A stretch of DNA of 64,000 bases, taken from the NCBI GenBank assembly GCA_026874595.1, contig CM049313.1, forward strand, positions 58,675,159 to 58,739,158, in the 5' to 3' direction. Under the pieces are notes generated by a model. The model made no database searches, had not been told where the DNA came from, and was given only the letters and a program-made list of their open reading frames with translations. Numbering within the stretch: the first letter of the stretch is position 1; each line of letters opens with the position of its first letter. The translations under genes were made by a program, and so were the position numbers. Shown here one piece after another: positions 1 through 11,757 of this stretch. This stretch comes from Sipunculus nudus. Its lineage: Eukaryota; Annelida; Sipuncula; Golfingiida; Sipunculidae.

Positions 1-514
1 ATACCACGGTAATCCAGATCATTGCGTTTCTTCGTATATTAACAAGGGCGGTGTTTGCGATCACATGTCATACATAATTAACTCCTGGCCTTTGCAAAGC
101 CGTGGTTTACAAGTGATGGTCGCCGAGATGATATGAAGCACGAGCTGTAAACGTTGCTTACGACTGGAAATCCCCTTTCAGCGTCGATGAAAAGCTGGAG
201 GTTTTGTGAGCACTGGAGGAGATATATACCCGGTCCAAAACCTCAATCACGTCGAAACTTCAGAATGTTGACAATGGCAAAACGATACCCGCGCCCCTAA
301 CAGTCCTATCATAAAGTCGACCATGGAAGTTTGAGACATTAATAAGATATCCGGAAAATAAGTCGCAATAGTCTGGGAAAGAATTATCTAGTAAAATAGT
401 TTGTACGCATAACGTTATTACTGTTCCGCATATGTCAAGACATTTAACCTCATGACCCAGACGTAATATACGTCTCTTTCTGTTGGCAAGTCGAATTTTT
501 GTCGGTAATTGTGG

Positions 515-768
515 CATGCGGTACAAAATTAACAGGAAATAAATTGTCAGGTGCGCATAAACGTAATTTGAAATGCCGTTGTGCAATAAAAATATTCTTA
601 AACGTTTCTGTTTTATTTTTATTGACGATTTATTTAATATCCATGCGGTACAAAACTAACAGGAAATAAATTGTCAGGTGCGCATAAACGTAATTTGATA
701 TGCCGTTGTGAAATAAAAATATTCTTAAACGTTTCTGTTTTATTTTTATTGACGATTTATTTAGTATC
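515..768. repeat. 127-bp tandem duplication, two copies
   Basis: The unit starting CATGCGGTACAAAA at 515 repeats at 642, giving a period of 127 bp. The two copies differ at only a few positions, so the duplication is recent compared with other repeats here. Two minus-strand open frames over it share a peptide end for this reason and are not genes. Confidence 0.9.
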
Positions 769-1213
769 ATTTGAGACACAACGCTTCTTCTATGATTCAA
801 TAGAACATTGATGTTGAAGGCCACATTCCGGTTATTATCATAATTTATGCATGCACCACCGCGTGACAATAAGGAGCTTGACTGTAATATCATGTATGGG
901 ATTGTTTACAAATACTTGTTCGGTTGACGTGTAGGGATTTGTATCTGCAATACATTTAAAGGTTGAAGATATTTAAAACATTAAATGTGTTGCCTATAAC
1001 TATGTTCGTAGAGCTAATACAGCCCACAAAAAATAAATTTCAAGACGAGGGATTCAACTCACTAAAGAAGCTTTACTTTCTGATGGTTTACTGGAACAAG
1101 ACCCATCCTGCTGACGTACTCCTCAGATTGAAATGCTAATTATATAATAATTTAGTGACTATTTGAATACAGGTTCGTAAAAAAAGACTGGCTGTTAGAC
1201 GCAACACTGAATT

Positions 1214-1251
<38 letters not shown>
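1214..1251. repeat. (TCTG)n(TC)n microsatellite
   Basis: A compound microsatellite of about seven TCTG units followed by about six TC units. Confidence 0.95.
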
Positions 1252-1415
1252 AATATATTATATATGCAAAACTTTATGCAAAGTTTCTCTGTCCTTCAGA
1301 ATTATTAAGTAAAGGTAAATTGATAAAGTAATCCATCAAACAGCCAGCATACGTTCAAACATGGCTAAAACATCACGTGTTGAGGTTCATATTTGGGCCT
1401 CCAGTCAGGTGGCCT

Positions 1416-1610
1416 TGTTATGGTAAACAGACAAACGTGGACTGTGTTTACTAACATGCAGAGTCATAACAAGGTGTTTAACAGCCGTGTGCAAGGTACT
1501 GAGACTGTCTGCTGGGATGTTTTTGCTGGGAAACTTATTTATAAAGCAAAACTGAACTAATAGTGTGAAAGAATAGGCATAGTATTGCTCCTGATTATGT
1601 CCCTTTAAGG
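1416..1610. repeat. Dispersed MITE-like repeat, copy 1
   Basis: About 190 bp shared with 7146-7332, from the shared GTTATGGTAAACA through GTGTGAAAGA to CTGATTATGTCCCTTTAA. The second copy has TTTAAAGGG near 6912 facing CCCTTTAA at its end, which suggests a short-TIR non-autonomous DNA transposon. No coding capacity is seen. Confidence 0.6.
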
Positions 1611-3688
1611 GATTTAAAATCCGTTTTAGGTATCTGGCTTAAGAATGCCGGTCCAATATAATATTTTTAACCATTTTTCCTAGATTGTATTTTAAGCCCG
1701 TTTGTTTTCTGTTTGTGGGGAAAAGTGGTCTTTAGTAAATGTCTTCTAATCCATTTGTTTGAACGCCCACCGGCAGGGAAAGAGCAAAGGCCCTTTGCAG
1801 GTTTGTGTGTGTAGTGTCGTGTCAATTTTGACTCCTGTAAACTGGATATTAAATGACAAGGAAAGTAACAGCCAGGGCATGTTCAATGAATACTGCTTTG
1901 TAATAGTGAAGTGCAGGGTAACCGTGTTCGTCGTGATTAATATGTACACCGACCCTTAAATCACAGACCCGAAATCAGATGTTCGCCCAACTCTGGAATA
2001 AAAAGTGTGTGTGCATGCGCTTGCCTAAAGATTCAATAGCCTCATATCCTTGTTGTATTTGTAGATAAAAAAAGAGTCTATAAGGTGCGCTTGCCTGAAG
2101 GCTTCAGAAACCTCATATAGTAGTTGTAGTTATTTCTAAATAAAAACTTGGCATCAAATTACATAAAGCAGGATTTCTTTTTAAAGCCAGCTATTCACCT
2201 AAATGTTCTGTTTAGTATATGTGATTTCTGGCTTACTCTGATTACACATTAATGAACTTTAGTTCATTCCTGTTACCAAAAGCCCCTGTGAAAGATGAAC
2301 GAGGTTCGTTATCCACTAACTATTAGTAAACATTAAACATAAGCCAATGTTGCCAAACAAAATCCATGAAACCTAAGGCAGTTGCTTTAACATCTGCCAT
2401 ATTTGAAAAGTCACTGGTTGAAATAACCCTGTACAAAACACTATAGTTCGTCTGACATGCCACCAGATGGCTTTGTATAATGTGTTTTGATTAAGCGCCC
2501 TCACACATGTAAAATTACTGGAAAATACACAAAACAAAATGCCTCTGTGTGGTGGGATCATCGTTTTACTAGCATAGTTTTATAAAGGGTTTAAGAATTT
2601 ATCTTTAGTCTATAGACGTCAGATATCGGAAAAGGGGAAAAAATACATACTATGGGAATTAATGCCTCACCAAGCCCGTAACAATCACTTTTTAGGCAGT
2701 TATAGGAAATAAGTTTGATGCCTTATGTGCAGTAATTGGTTGTCCAATATCCTGGCAGCTGCTGACGTTTTGTGTATATAAATTTCCACAATTGAACAAT
2801 TGTCACGGGTCGTCAGAATTTCAATACACATATAAAGCAGTGTCAGTGACTTTACTGTGGCTGCGTTGTGGTCCATTTGTTATTCACGTTGATACCGTAA
2901 GATATTGTGAGCGCCATCGTGTGTTTGTATAAAACACTATTATTTCGTCTTTCGAATTGAGTTGGTAAAAACTTACAAATGAATATACTTAAAACCAGCC
3001 TCCATCATAACAAGTAAATATATATTCTTATATTACTGGTGTTCTGGGTTCAAGATGGTTATCATATGACACACATGTTTTTTCAGTCTTAGAAGAAGTG
3101 ACTATATATAATGCTTTACATATCATGGAGTTTCATTAAGGTAAGATGTCATTAAAAATATTTCAGGAAAGTCCTTGGCAATTCTGCTTGGAAACCTTAA
3201 ATTGGGTCATGGTGACCTATATTCTGCGAGCTTTGGACCAGAAACATGATTTTGAGCACCCAGACAGACAGGGTAAAAATTGTATCTATTTTCCTTTGAA
3301 CCCTCTATTGTGAAATCTAGGGGGTTCCTGGGCAGGCTTCCTTTAAATTCTGATATTCCTATTTTCTGTCCATTTTTTCAACATTGTAACATTAGCTATA
3401 GGCTATTCTCACAGACAATTTAAAACATTAATGAAAGAAATGAGCTGTAATCACTGTATTTATGAAACACGTTTGTTCATTGCAAGAAGGAGGTACTTTT
3501 ATACCACGCTGCGTAGAGACGTAAATTTTAAAGTCTTGTACACGTGTAGCCTACAGTGTATCTGTTTGGTGTCTAGCAGTTATGGGCCAGGTACATTTAG
3601 CACGTACATACAAGTAAGCTCATTCGAGGAGATGAGCTTTGGTTACGCAAGGCATGACCCGGGAACCTGGTTCAAGGACCTCAGTTAA

Positions 3689-4070
3689 GCCTAAGTCACT
3701 AACAACCTACGATTTTGACTGTCGTGCGATTTCAGCAAGTCTACGACAGATTGACCCGTCGTAGGATTGGTAGATATTCTTTTTTTATATAATTCCGTAG
3801 ACGCTCTTACAAATAAATATATGTTGTACGACGGTCGTGGGAAAATTGGTCGGGACTGTTTGAGTCTTATCTTACGCTCTTCCTACGACCGACTTATGTG
3901 GTCCCTTAGATGGTCGTAATACAACAGAAAAATGTCGTGCAGCATTCCTGCGATGCTTGGTTGTCGTGCGACAGTCATGCGACTGAAAGGCCGTCATCTA
4001 TAGCTCATCCTGCGATATGTACACGGCTGTCGTAGGCTACATTTCGGAATATAAAGAGGTTCCCACAGCA
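3689..4070. repeat. Left subterminal motif cluster of the Harbinger element
   Basis: Dense copies in both orientations of the core GTCGTAGG, GTCGTGCGA and CCTACGAC between the left TIR and the MADF gene. The same words recur at the right end. Subterminal repeats of this sort are the expected binding sites of the element's own DNA-binding protein. The binding itself is inference. Confidence 0.6.
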
Positions 4071-4138
4071 GTTCTGTCGCAGCTACCTGTTAAGTCTCAA
4101 AAGAGTTTTATAAATTTATAGAAAAATATAGCCGAAAT

Positions 4139-6583
4139 ATGCCTCCTAAGAAGACAAAGTCTGTCCCTAGGAAGGGAAAGAAGAGGCCAGCAGAAAATGT
4201 ACAAGAGGAACATCACACTGAAAACCTCCTACAAGAACAGTCGTTTTAGCCCATTGACGAATCCGAGCACAAGAGACCTGACGAGACTTACGATAAAGAA
4301 AAGGGAGGTAATGTTGAAGACGCTGACCCATTTATAAGCACGTCCAAGGGGCAGATTCAGGAAAAGATCAAAGACAAAGCCTTGACTATTGAACAGGTGC
4401 AGGCTTTAGCTGAATTTTATGGAGCCCATGCCGTATTTTATGATAAGAGCCGGGATGACTACAAAGACAGTAAGAAAAAAGACGGGCTTCTCCAACAGAA
4501 AGCAAGGGAACTAGGACTTTCTGGTGAGTTTTGCTCGGTTCAAAAAATTTCTAAAATTGTTAATATTCCCGTCATATATATTTACATAAATTTCCTGGAC
4601 ATTTACCTTATTTAAACTCTTTTGTTTACAGTGAAGGATATCACAAGCTGGTACACTACGGCCCGCTCTAGCTTTGGAAGAATACAAAAGCATAAGAGTG
4701 GTCAGGCGGCTTCCAACATAACAGCCCGTCAAAGGTGGCTGTGGCAGAATTGTCAGTTCTTTCGACAATACATCGTCCAAAGGATTGGGCAGACCACGGT
4801 GCTTGGGCAGGTAGGAAATGAGCTTTCAATGCCAATTTAAAACTTGCACATATCGTCATGAAAAAGCAATGCTACCTTCAAAAGCATAGTGATTTTACAC
4901 AAGGCACGCAAACACTTAATGCCTGAAATTTTCTCCTTACAGGTGCCGGGGCGTCCTTATTCAGACAGTCCCAAACCGAAGATGAGGAAGCGGATTCCCA
5001 AGAAGGGGCTGATTATGCTGTGTCTTCTGCTGACGCTACCCCAGATCCCCGTCTTAAAGGCCCCCAGGAGTAAGAAAGATTCTTTCTCAGTAGACTCGGC
5101 AATACTGGAATTTATCAAGACGAGCCAGACCCAGGGGTTACATCTTCAGAAGAGGGTAGATGAAGCCCTCACCCCCATGAATGAGGTAGAGGCTTGGGTC
5201 AGATGGATGTCCCTGACCCTCAAGTCCCTGCCTAGGCACCTCTGGAGGCAGTTCTGCGACGAGAGTTATGCTTTGGTCACGTGATACGTCAGGCAGGGAG
5301 ATGCCTAGCAGTGTTCTTATCCAGAAAAGCCGACGAGAGTTATGCTTTGGTCACGCGATACGTCAGGCAGGGAGTTGCCCAGCAGTGTTCTTATCCAGAA
5401 CAGCCTTTCCACCAGCAGCAGTACACTCCTCTCCCCCAGTACTATCAACAACAGTCACATCAGCCCTACCAAGAGCAGCCCTTCCAGCCCAACCAGCATA
5501 AGCCATACCAGCAGAACCCAGTACTGCAGCAGCAGCAGAGGCCGTCCTCAACTCCCCTCCCTAGTTCTCAGGTAAATTATTATTTTTAAATGTAAATTCC
5601 CTGCATCATACCTTGTCTTTAACCTCTTATCGGTTTAAAGTGATTGGCTGTTATATTCTTATTCCATACCTGTCAAGCATTTCTTCTTAACTGTTACCTT
5701 GTTATCTTATGTGTAACTCTTAACAGAGCATATTAAGTATTTAGTATGACCTGCTTAAAATGGGGTTAGTTGAAGACAGTAAATTCAAGGAATTTACAAA
5801 GAATTTTTTTCTTGAATGCCCTTTGTATATTCGACAGCGACAATTTTTTTTTTTAAATCCTTGAAGGTTATACCCAGTATCAGGAATATGTCAGTATTTA
5901 ATCCATCATAACTGATATTTGGTTCGAACGAAATATCATATTCTGACAAGTGACAACAGAATTGTTGATTCTTTGTACATGAATATATTGCATCCACTAA
6001 GAGATTTCCTGTTTAATTATTTAATTTATCAATATGAGACTGCGACCGACAAAGTTTGTTCATTCGCATCATCATTTGAAAGTATATTGTGTTGCATATT
6101 GTATAGTACACTGCTGATGCGAGAGACATTTGCATAGCAGTATTACTGTTTACCAATCGCATATTTACAATAAAATATGTTTAAACTAAACTAGCAGAGC
6201 ATATGTAGAAACGTTCCTACGCCTTCTACAAAATACCATATTCAGTTAATCCCTCTAATTTGTTATAGGGTAACCTGCAGCCATTAAGACCGATTGTAAG
6301 GTACGCCCAATGGGACGGCCAGGACCACGGCATTCCCTTAGCCTTCGAGAGTAGTCGTTAATCAGGCAGCAACCAGTCGCAGAACCTGTTAGTGTCAGAC
6401 CTGTCGCAGATATCCTTCAGTGAGTTTCTGGTGACGACTGTCGACACCTCTCCAATCGGTGTCACAACCCTCTCATCCTCTGCCAAACCTAAGGGAGCGA
6501 CCGTAAATCCTACCAGAACAACAACAGCGGAAGAGGTGAATCCTGAAATTCCCAAGGATCCTAGCGAATTTAGCGATGACTAA
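4139..6583 (+). pseudogene. Harbinger-associated MADF-domain protein gene, decayed
   Basis: Four exon-like blocks are visible: 4139-4523, 4632-4810, 4943-about 5570 and about 6269-6583, with good GT/AG at 4524, 4631, 4811 and 4942. The start follows from ATG at 4139 with a basic N-terminus (MPPKKTKS...). A MADF/Myb-like fold is read across the first intron: EFYGAHAVFYDKSRDDYKD, then LGLS joined to VKDITSWYTTARSSFGRI. Such proteins partner the Harbinger nuclease and bind the element ends. It is broken by an in-frame TAG at 4247-4249, frame changes in exon 3 near 5068, and a 74-bp tandem duplication at 5258-5405 that is not a multiple of three. The tail is Q/P-rich (about 5400-5550). Confidence 0.75.
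5258..5405. repeat. 74-bp tandem duplication in the MADF exon
   Basis: The unit beginning GACGAGAGTTATGCTTTGGT at 5258 repeats at 5332 with a handful of mismatches. As 74 is not divisible by three, it shifts the reading frame of the exon it lies in. Confidence 0.95.
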
Positions 6584-7145
6584 TATACGTTTATATTGTG
6601 TGTTTACAGTTTTTGTTCAATAGATGACATTCAGTAATTCAGTAATTTTCAGGGACGATGATGTGGGATGATAAGCTTTCAGGGATGATGATTTAATAAA
6701 GTTATATTAATAATTTTACTAGTTATATTGTTCCATTTTACAGTATATAGAAAGAAAAGAAAATGATAAAATTTTTCAAAATCTGTATGATCTACAAATT
6801 AAACTTTTCTTTTCAAGTAACCGACTGAAAGGATTATATGATAGAACAATATTAAATGCCACATTTTCTGCAAAGAATAAGTGATAGGACTAAAATGCCC
6901 AAACAGATTTTTAAAGGGTCCCATTCACCTATAAAGCATGTTGAATAAACACGAAAAATAGATTCCTCTCCTCTTTAAAACAAATCTGTACTTGCCAAAA
7001 TATTCCCTTGAAATTGTTTGCTTAGTCCTGAAAATGAATGTTAAAAAAATGTCCTGACTGACTTGCCCAGAAAATGTAAAATATGTTCCTTCTGGCTGAG
7101 ACATCTCGCTTGCGGCCCAAAATCGGACCCCTGTCATCCGACACT

Positions 7146-7332
7146 GTTATGGTAAACAAACAAACGTAGACCGTGTACAGAGCCAAAAAAAAGTTGTTAA
7201 ATTGCGGTATGTGAGGTACTGAGACCCTGTGCTGGGATGGTTTCGGCCCGAAGCTTTTTTATAAAGCAAAACGTACCTGACAGTGTGAAAGAGTAGTCCT
7301 AATATTACTCCTGATTATGTCCCTTTAATATT
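7146..7332. repeat. Dispersed MITE-like repeat, copy 2
   Basis: Matches 1416-1610. It lies inside the Harbinger element where the missing nuclease exons should be. Its left end may be the TTTAAAGGG at about 6912, giving a 420-bp element with a short inverted CCCTTTAA at 7320-7328. Confidence 0.6.
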
Positions 7333-7849
7333 AACTCCAATTGTATTTAAACCAAAGAAAATCTTTTTCAAAGTATTAAACTTTTTAAATATTCACAGTT
7401 GTTTGTATCTTTTAACAAACATAATAGATTTTTCCAGCAATTATGCAGGACTCTCTTATGAAAGAAAGACAAGTCTTACTTTTGGTAATACTTTTATTTT
7501 TTTATTTAACTTCACTGCATCACTAGTTAACATATATGTAATTATGCGCATAATAACATATTGTGAAAGGAGACCACCAACGCACGAACAGTAAATGCAG
7601 TAGCTGTGTTATAACATGTTGTGTTGCCATTGCAAAGACCCAACAGAACTGTTATAATAGTGTTTCAGATACACGCGGACCTGTTTCCCTTCTTTATTCG
7701 CCACATTTCCTCCCCTCATATTCTGCATCTCATCCAACACAGCTGCCTCTCTCCATGCTCCCGGTATGATTTCTCCCTGTGGCCCGTCATGATCCAAGTC
7801 TTTATTCTGAAGGCCTTCAATTAATCAATTAATTCAATTTATCAATATA

Positions 7850-7975
7850 TTCCATTTGTAATATATATTATTTTCTGAATAGTGGGGGGGGGGGGGGGGT
7901 GATTACATTGACAATCCCCCCTGGTCAAAAAGTGGGAGGATATATATCCTATATTGAGGCCCCTCCATTTATTAG
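7850..7975 (-). repeat. Poly-C-bearing short dispersed repeat, copy 1
   Basis: In minus orientation this reads a GGATATATATCC-like stretch, a gap ending in GGGGGGATTGTCAAT, a long C run (plus-strand G run at 7884-7901) and ACTATTCAGAAAATAAT. The same order is found on plus near 45535-45635 and 49430-49530. Confidence 0.6.
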
Positions 7976-7985
7976 AAATAACTAC

Positions 7986-8296
7986 CTTTGATCCTTTTGG
8001 ATATGGGGCGCGACACGCTGTAACAGCTCTCTGAACATCTTGGGCTCCATACCTAAGAAATTGATGTAGTCACCATCACACTCCCGAGCCAACTCAATCA
8101 TGAGTGTGTCATATTGGCCCGACAGAGTCCGCCGCTGAATCCAAGGCTTCACCCACCATCTACGCTGCCTTTTTACGACCCGTCTCTGCTGCCGAGCCCT
8201 GGTTAAGGCTGCCAAAATAATACCTTGTCGCTCCTGCAGGATCTGGAGCTGTAGACGAACCAAGACCAGTCCGATTCTCTCCGGTGGTAGCGCCAT
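7986..8296 (-). pseudogene. HARBI1-like nuclease, N-terminal exon only
   Basis: Reads MALPPERIGLVL..., then an Arg-rich helix, then WVKPWIQRR and DYINFLGMEPKMFRELLQRV, the N-terminal signature of Harbinger nucleases just before the DDE domain. The exon ends at a GTAGTT donor (plus 7980-7985). No downstream exon with the DDE catalytic domain can be found before the MADF gene, so the nuclease is truncated. It is transcribed toward the MADF gene (convergent layout). Confidence 0.8.
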
Positions 8297-8379
8297 GATT
8301 ACATACAGGATTATGTAGAACGATCTGGTTCCTAGTTCAATATATAGGCAGGCATTGAACATTAAATATTTTCACGACA

Positions 8380-8808
8380 GCCTTGCGACTGATGTAAGAT
8401 AGGATTATAGTCCTAAGACAAACCCACGGCCGTCGCAGGAATAACCTACAACATTCGTGGGATCGTCATAGGTAGAACGTGCGTCAATCGTAAGGTAGTC
8501 GTAGGAAAGTTCTGCGATTCTTAGGGCCTCAGATTACCAAAAATCGTACGAAAGTTAAAGGTTTATCGTAACACAGTCGTAAGGAACCGTACGACAGACC
8601 TACGAGATCGGCCTGACATAAAGGATGACCTACGACGCTGAAAAAATTTTGAACATGTTCAAAATTCTACGACAAGGGTCTACGACATCTTTTTCCGTCG
8701 CAAGACGCCTGAATTTCGTACGACACACCCACGACTTTCCTAGGTATTTCCCCAAATTTCTGTCGTAGACCTGTCGTATATGTGTTGTACGATGTATGTG
8801 ACTTAGGC
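8380..8808. repeat. Right subterminal motif cluster of the Harbinger element
   Basis: Many CCTACGAC, GTCGTAGG and CGTACGAC words in both orientations from the start of the nuclease gene to the right TIR, mirroring 3689-4070. Confidence 0.6.
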
Positions 8809-9207
8809 TTAGGTAAGCAGTCATTTTGCAACACAGGGTTTGGAATAGCAAATTACAAGGGTCAGGGGGTATCACAGATATTTATTAAATAGCCATCATT
8901 AAGAGAATGATATAAAGTCTCGAAAAAAAGACGGTGAAAAGGGGGCCTTAAACTTGATTTAATTATCACTAAAAATCACTGATCATATGCCAGTGACACA
9001 AATGTTTTTCACCAGGGCAGGTTATGTTAATTGAGAGTACCAAAGGATAATAAGATAGAGTCAGGGACACGTAGCTTATAATATTTAATAATGTTGTGAT
9101 TATCTTTATCATTGGTTGTGTTGATCGATAGATCAGTTTGTTTATGTACCAAATAATGAATCTTACTAGGCTACAGTTTGTTATGATTAGCTGACAGAAG
9201 ATTCTTA

Positions 9208-9803
9208 GGGTGCCTTTCCATACATGCGGATTTTCACCCGCGCGGGACCCGCGCGGGTCCCCGCATGCGAAGAGTCTCTTTCCATATGTGCGGGTCCCCG
9301 CATGCGGGTGACCCATTAGTTTGGATAAACGCATGCACTAATAATCATAATTTATAAAATTTTAGTGTAATATCTTAAGAAAATATTCGGTGTAAACATT
9401 TATACTTACTGATGAGGCAGATTGGAGCGGATTAATATCGTATCTCACCAGTCAGGCTTAAATGGTGGCTATTTCCTGTCAAACTCTAACTAAAGCTGGT
9501 CCCGGGCCGTATCTCAATGAAGAATGGTCGTATATTTTTTAATGCAATTAAATAAGCTCTATTAGCTCCTTTTTCTTTTCAAATACAAGGACTCATGCCT
9601 GCTACTGATATATACATGTAGCATCCGCATGCGGGCCCCCGCAGAAATCCAACACTGCTGGATCCGCATGCGGGACCCGCGCGGGTCCCGCGCGGGTGCC
9701 CGCACGTATGGAAAGCCGACAGTGATAACACACTTGTTGGATTTCAACCGTGCGGGACCCGCGCGGGTCCCGCGCGGGGGCACGCATGTATGGAAAGGCA
9801 CCC
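9208..9803. mobile_element. Harbinger-type MITE with GC-rich palindromes
   Basis: A perfect 21-bp terminal inverted repeat starts GGGTGCCTTTCCATACATGC at 9208 and its complement ends at 9803. It is flanked by TTA at 9205-9207 and 9804-9806. The interior holds GC-rich inverted repeats built from GCATGCGG, GGGACCCGCGCGGGTCCC and CCCGCACGTATGG, in sharp contrast to the AT-rich host. Copy B of the duplication (about 53135-53165) lacks it. There is no coding capacity, although GC-rich open frames appear on both strands. Confidence 0.88.
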
Positions 9804-9901
9804 TTAAGGTATAGAAGCTTTTTTGGGCTTAACTGGTTAGTTACATGTAGATAATTCAAGACTTCTCTTTGCTAGAACCTCCGTTAAAGTACCGATATAT
9901 A

Positions 9902-10306
9902 TGTGGGGGAACTGCCGCCTCGGATGAGCTAGTGAGAGTAGAATCGTTTTGCAGAGGACGTGTCGTGAGATGTAGATTTGCGCTAGGCGAAATGGTGGTT
10001 GAGTTCCGCGTTAGGACGACTGTTGGTCGGAGTAGATTTTAGTAGTGTTTATTTAGCGGAGGAGGGCGTAAAAAGTTTTATGGACTTTGTATTTGTGAAG
10101 TAAGAGCCAGTAAGTGGCGGGCGAAAGCCAGAGAACTGTTGAAGAATTGTATTGTGAGATTAGAGCCAGTCTACGGCAGTGAAGGCGGATTGTTGGAAAT
10201 TACCATAATAAACCTGTGTTTTGTTTACCCCCAGACAGTGTGATCATTTTGGACTTTTGCGTGAAAGTTCCCGGGAAATATAAGTACGCTGCGTGTGTGG
10301 TGAGAC
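9902..10306. repeat. LTR-like block in duplication copy A
   Basis: Starts TGTGGGGGAACTG and ends GGTGAGACA, with AATAAACCTGTGTTTTG near 10205 followed by CAGACAGTGTGATC. This resembles a solo LTR (TG...CA with an internal polyadenylation signal). The homologous block in copy B is 53215-53560. No target duplication or internal retroelement was recognised, so the LTR reading is weak. Confidence 0.35.
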
Positions 10307-11673
10307 AGCCAGTTGATTCTATATCAAAATATCAAAATGAATATTGATATATTATGGTGATGGATCATATACTGATTATAAAAAAAAAATATAAAATATA
10401 ATTTGTCTTTACACAAAGCATACACTGCTTTGTATGTAACTTGGTAGGGAACAAAATAATGATATTCTGGGAGGTGGCTTACGTCCTATGTCCCCTCATA
10501 GAGGGGGGGGGGGTTATTTGTAGGGGGAATTTAATTTCTTTGGGAGGGTAAGGGGAGGGGAACTTTTGCAGAAAGCTCTTTTACCCGTTCCTGTTTGAAT
10601 CATCCATTTCATTTTTTACCTGCAAGCGTAGTACTTTATTCCTGTAAAGTGGCCGGGCACAAGCTAAGCTTAATGGCTATTTATTTTGTTATTTGGGTCC
10701 GTTTTGAGATACTTACTTCCAGTGTCTTACCTGACACATGGTAGTATTTTATGGCGAATTACAAAGGAAGAGGAAAACATTCTTGAGGAAATAACTTTGC
10801 CACCGTTCTCACCTCAATACTTTTGTTAAACTCAAGGTGGATGTTGTTTGTACTTGATCAAAACTTTGTTTGTATGCGTAGAAGAACTCTGGAGTCCTCT
10901 CATCCATGTATTTGTATCAATTATTAGACAACCTAAAAATATGGTTTACGTCTAACACTTGTATAACTACATGTATTTTATTACCTTTCATATATAGTTT
11001 GCCAGGATTCGTTATAAAATAAATTAAAAATATAAGAATGCCTACCTCCTGACTTGTCCATGTTACGAAAGGACTTTAGAATATAAGCTAAAAACATTAT
11101 GCCTTCCAGCTGAATAAAATTTTAATCTAACATAAATAATATCGAAACAGGTGTTAAAGCAAAAAGGCAAAAAAAAGACTGAAAAAATGGATATAACAAC
11201 TATTTGAACAGCGGTTTTATTTTCCAATAAACATATTAAATACTTCTTACACAAAGAGACAACCTTGAAAATACATCTACGAAGTAAAAGCTCATGCAAA
11301 TGCAAATATAGGTTTGTCTTGAGTAAAAACCTTGTGAATCTATAACGGTTAAATTAAGTAAGCTAGCTGGAACTAGATGCTTAAAAAAATTACACAATTT
11401 GCATTTGAGAAGATAAAATTTTAATTACACAGTCCACTTGGTCTAACACATTACAAATACTCTAATAATAAAGTACTCTGGCTGTAACAAGATGTAGTAA
11501 AGCTACAACTGTGCAACTGTGCACATAATATCAACTACCCTGTTCCGTTTTGTCCTATACATCACTAATACTGTGCCCCTTGTGCATAGAATATAAGAAA
11601 ATACTTATAGATAAATTAGCCAAATAGATCCTGGAGTGAAGTTTTTTGCAGAGAGTTGACATCTTCCTGAAGT

Positions 11674-11757
11674 TCAGCTCCCGATTGCATTTGAAAATGG
11701 AGCGAGTGGGAAGAGAACTGCGGCGCCTGCCGTACCAGCTAGTTCGATGAAGCCGTC
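11674..11757 (-). CDS. STRA6-like: Gene A exon 20: C-terminus and stop
   Basis: Residues 705-731, DGFIELAGTAGAAVLFPLAP then FSNAIGS and TGA (plus 11674-11676). Gene B has an equivalent last exon with three substitutions. The acceptor is CCTTAAAG, less pyrimidine-like than CCTAACAG in gene B. No convincing polyadenylation signal shared by both genes was found. Confidence 0.9.
   Translation of the reverse strand, partial: DGFIELAGTAGAAVLFPLAPFSNAIGS

Larger units (their letters stand above)
1..3461. other. Gene-free AT-rich flank
   Basis: I see no coding region in this stretch. The open frames are short, lack recognisable domains and overlap on both strands. It holds a 127-bp tandem duplication, a TCTG/TC microsatellite and one copy of a dispersed repeat, listed separately. 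A 75-bp stretch near 2180-2255, starting with AAAGCCAG and ending with CTGGCTT, recurs near 16990-17045 and is probably a small dispersed inverted-repeat element. Confidence 0.5.
3688..8808. mobile_element. Defective PIF/Harbinger DNA transposon
   Basis: Terminal inverted repeats are visible: GCCTAAGTCAC from 3689 and GTGACTTAGGC ending at 8808, flanked by TTA at 3685-3687 and TTA at 8809-8811. A 3-bp TTA target duplication is the PIF/Harbinger signature. The paralogous site at 52718-52735 is empty and shows a single TTA. Inside are the two genes expected of the superfamily, both broken: a MADF-type DNA-binding protein gene on plus (4139-6583) and the first exon of a HARBI1-like nuclease on minus (7986-8296). 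The exons that should carry the DDE catalytic domain are absent. Their place (about 6600-7980) is taken by other repeats. Subterminal regions are packed with GTCGTA-type motifs. Confidence 0.88.

Noticed and set aside
9562-9859. Overlapping Arg/Gly-rich open frames on both strands
   Set aside because: GC-rich palindromes of the MITE lack stop codons in several frames. No domain is visible and copy B lacks the region.
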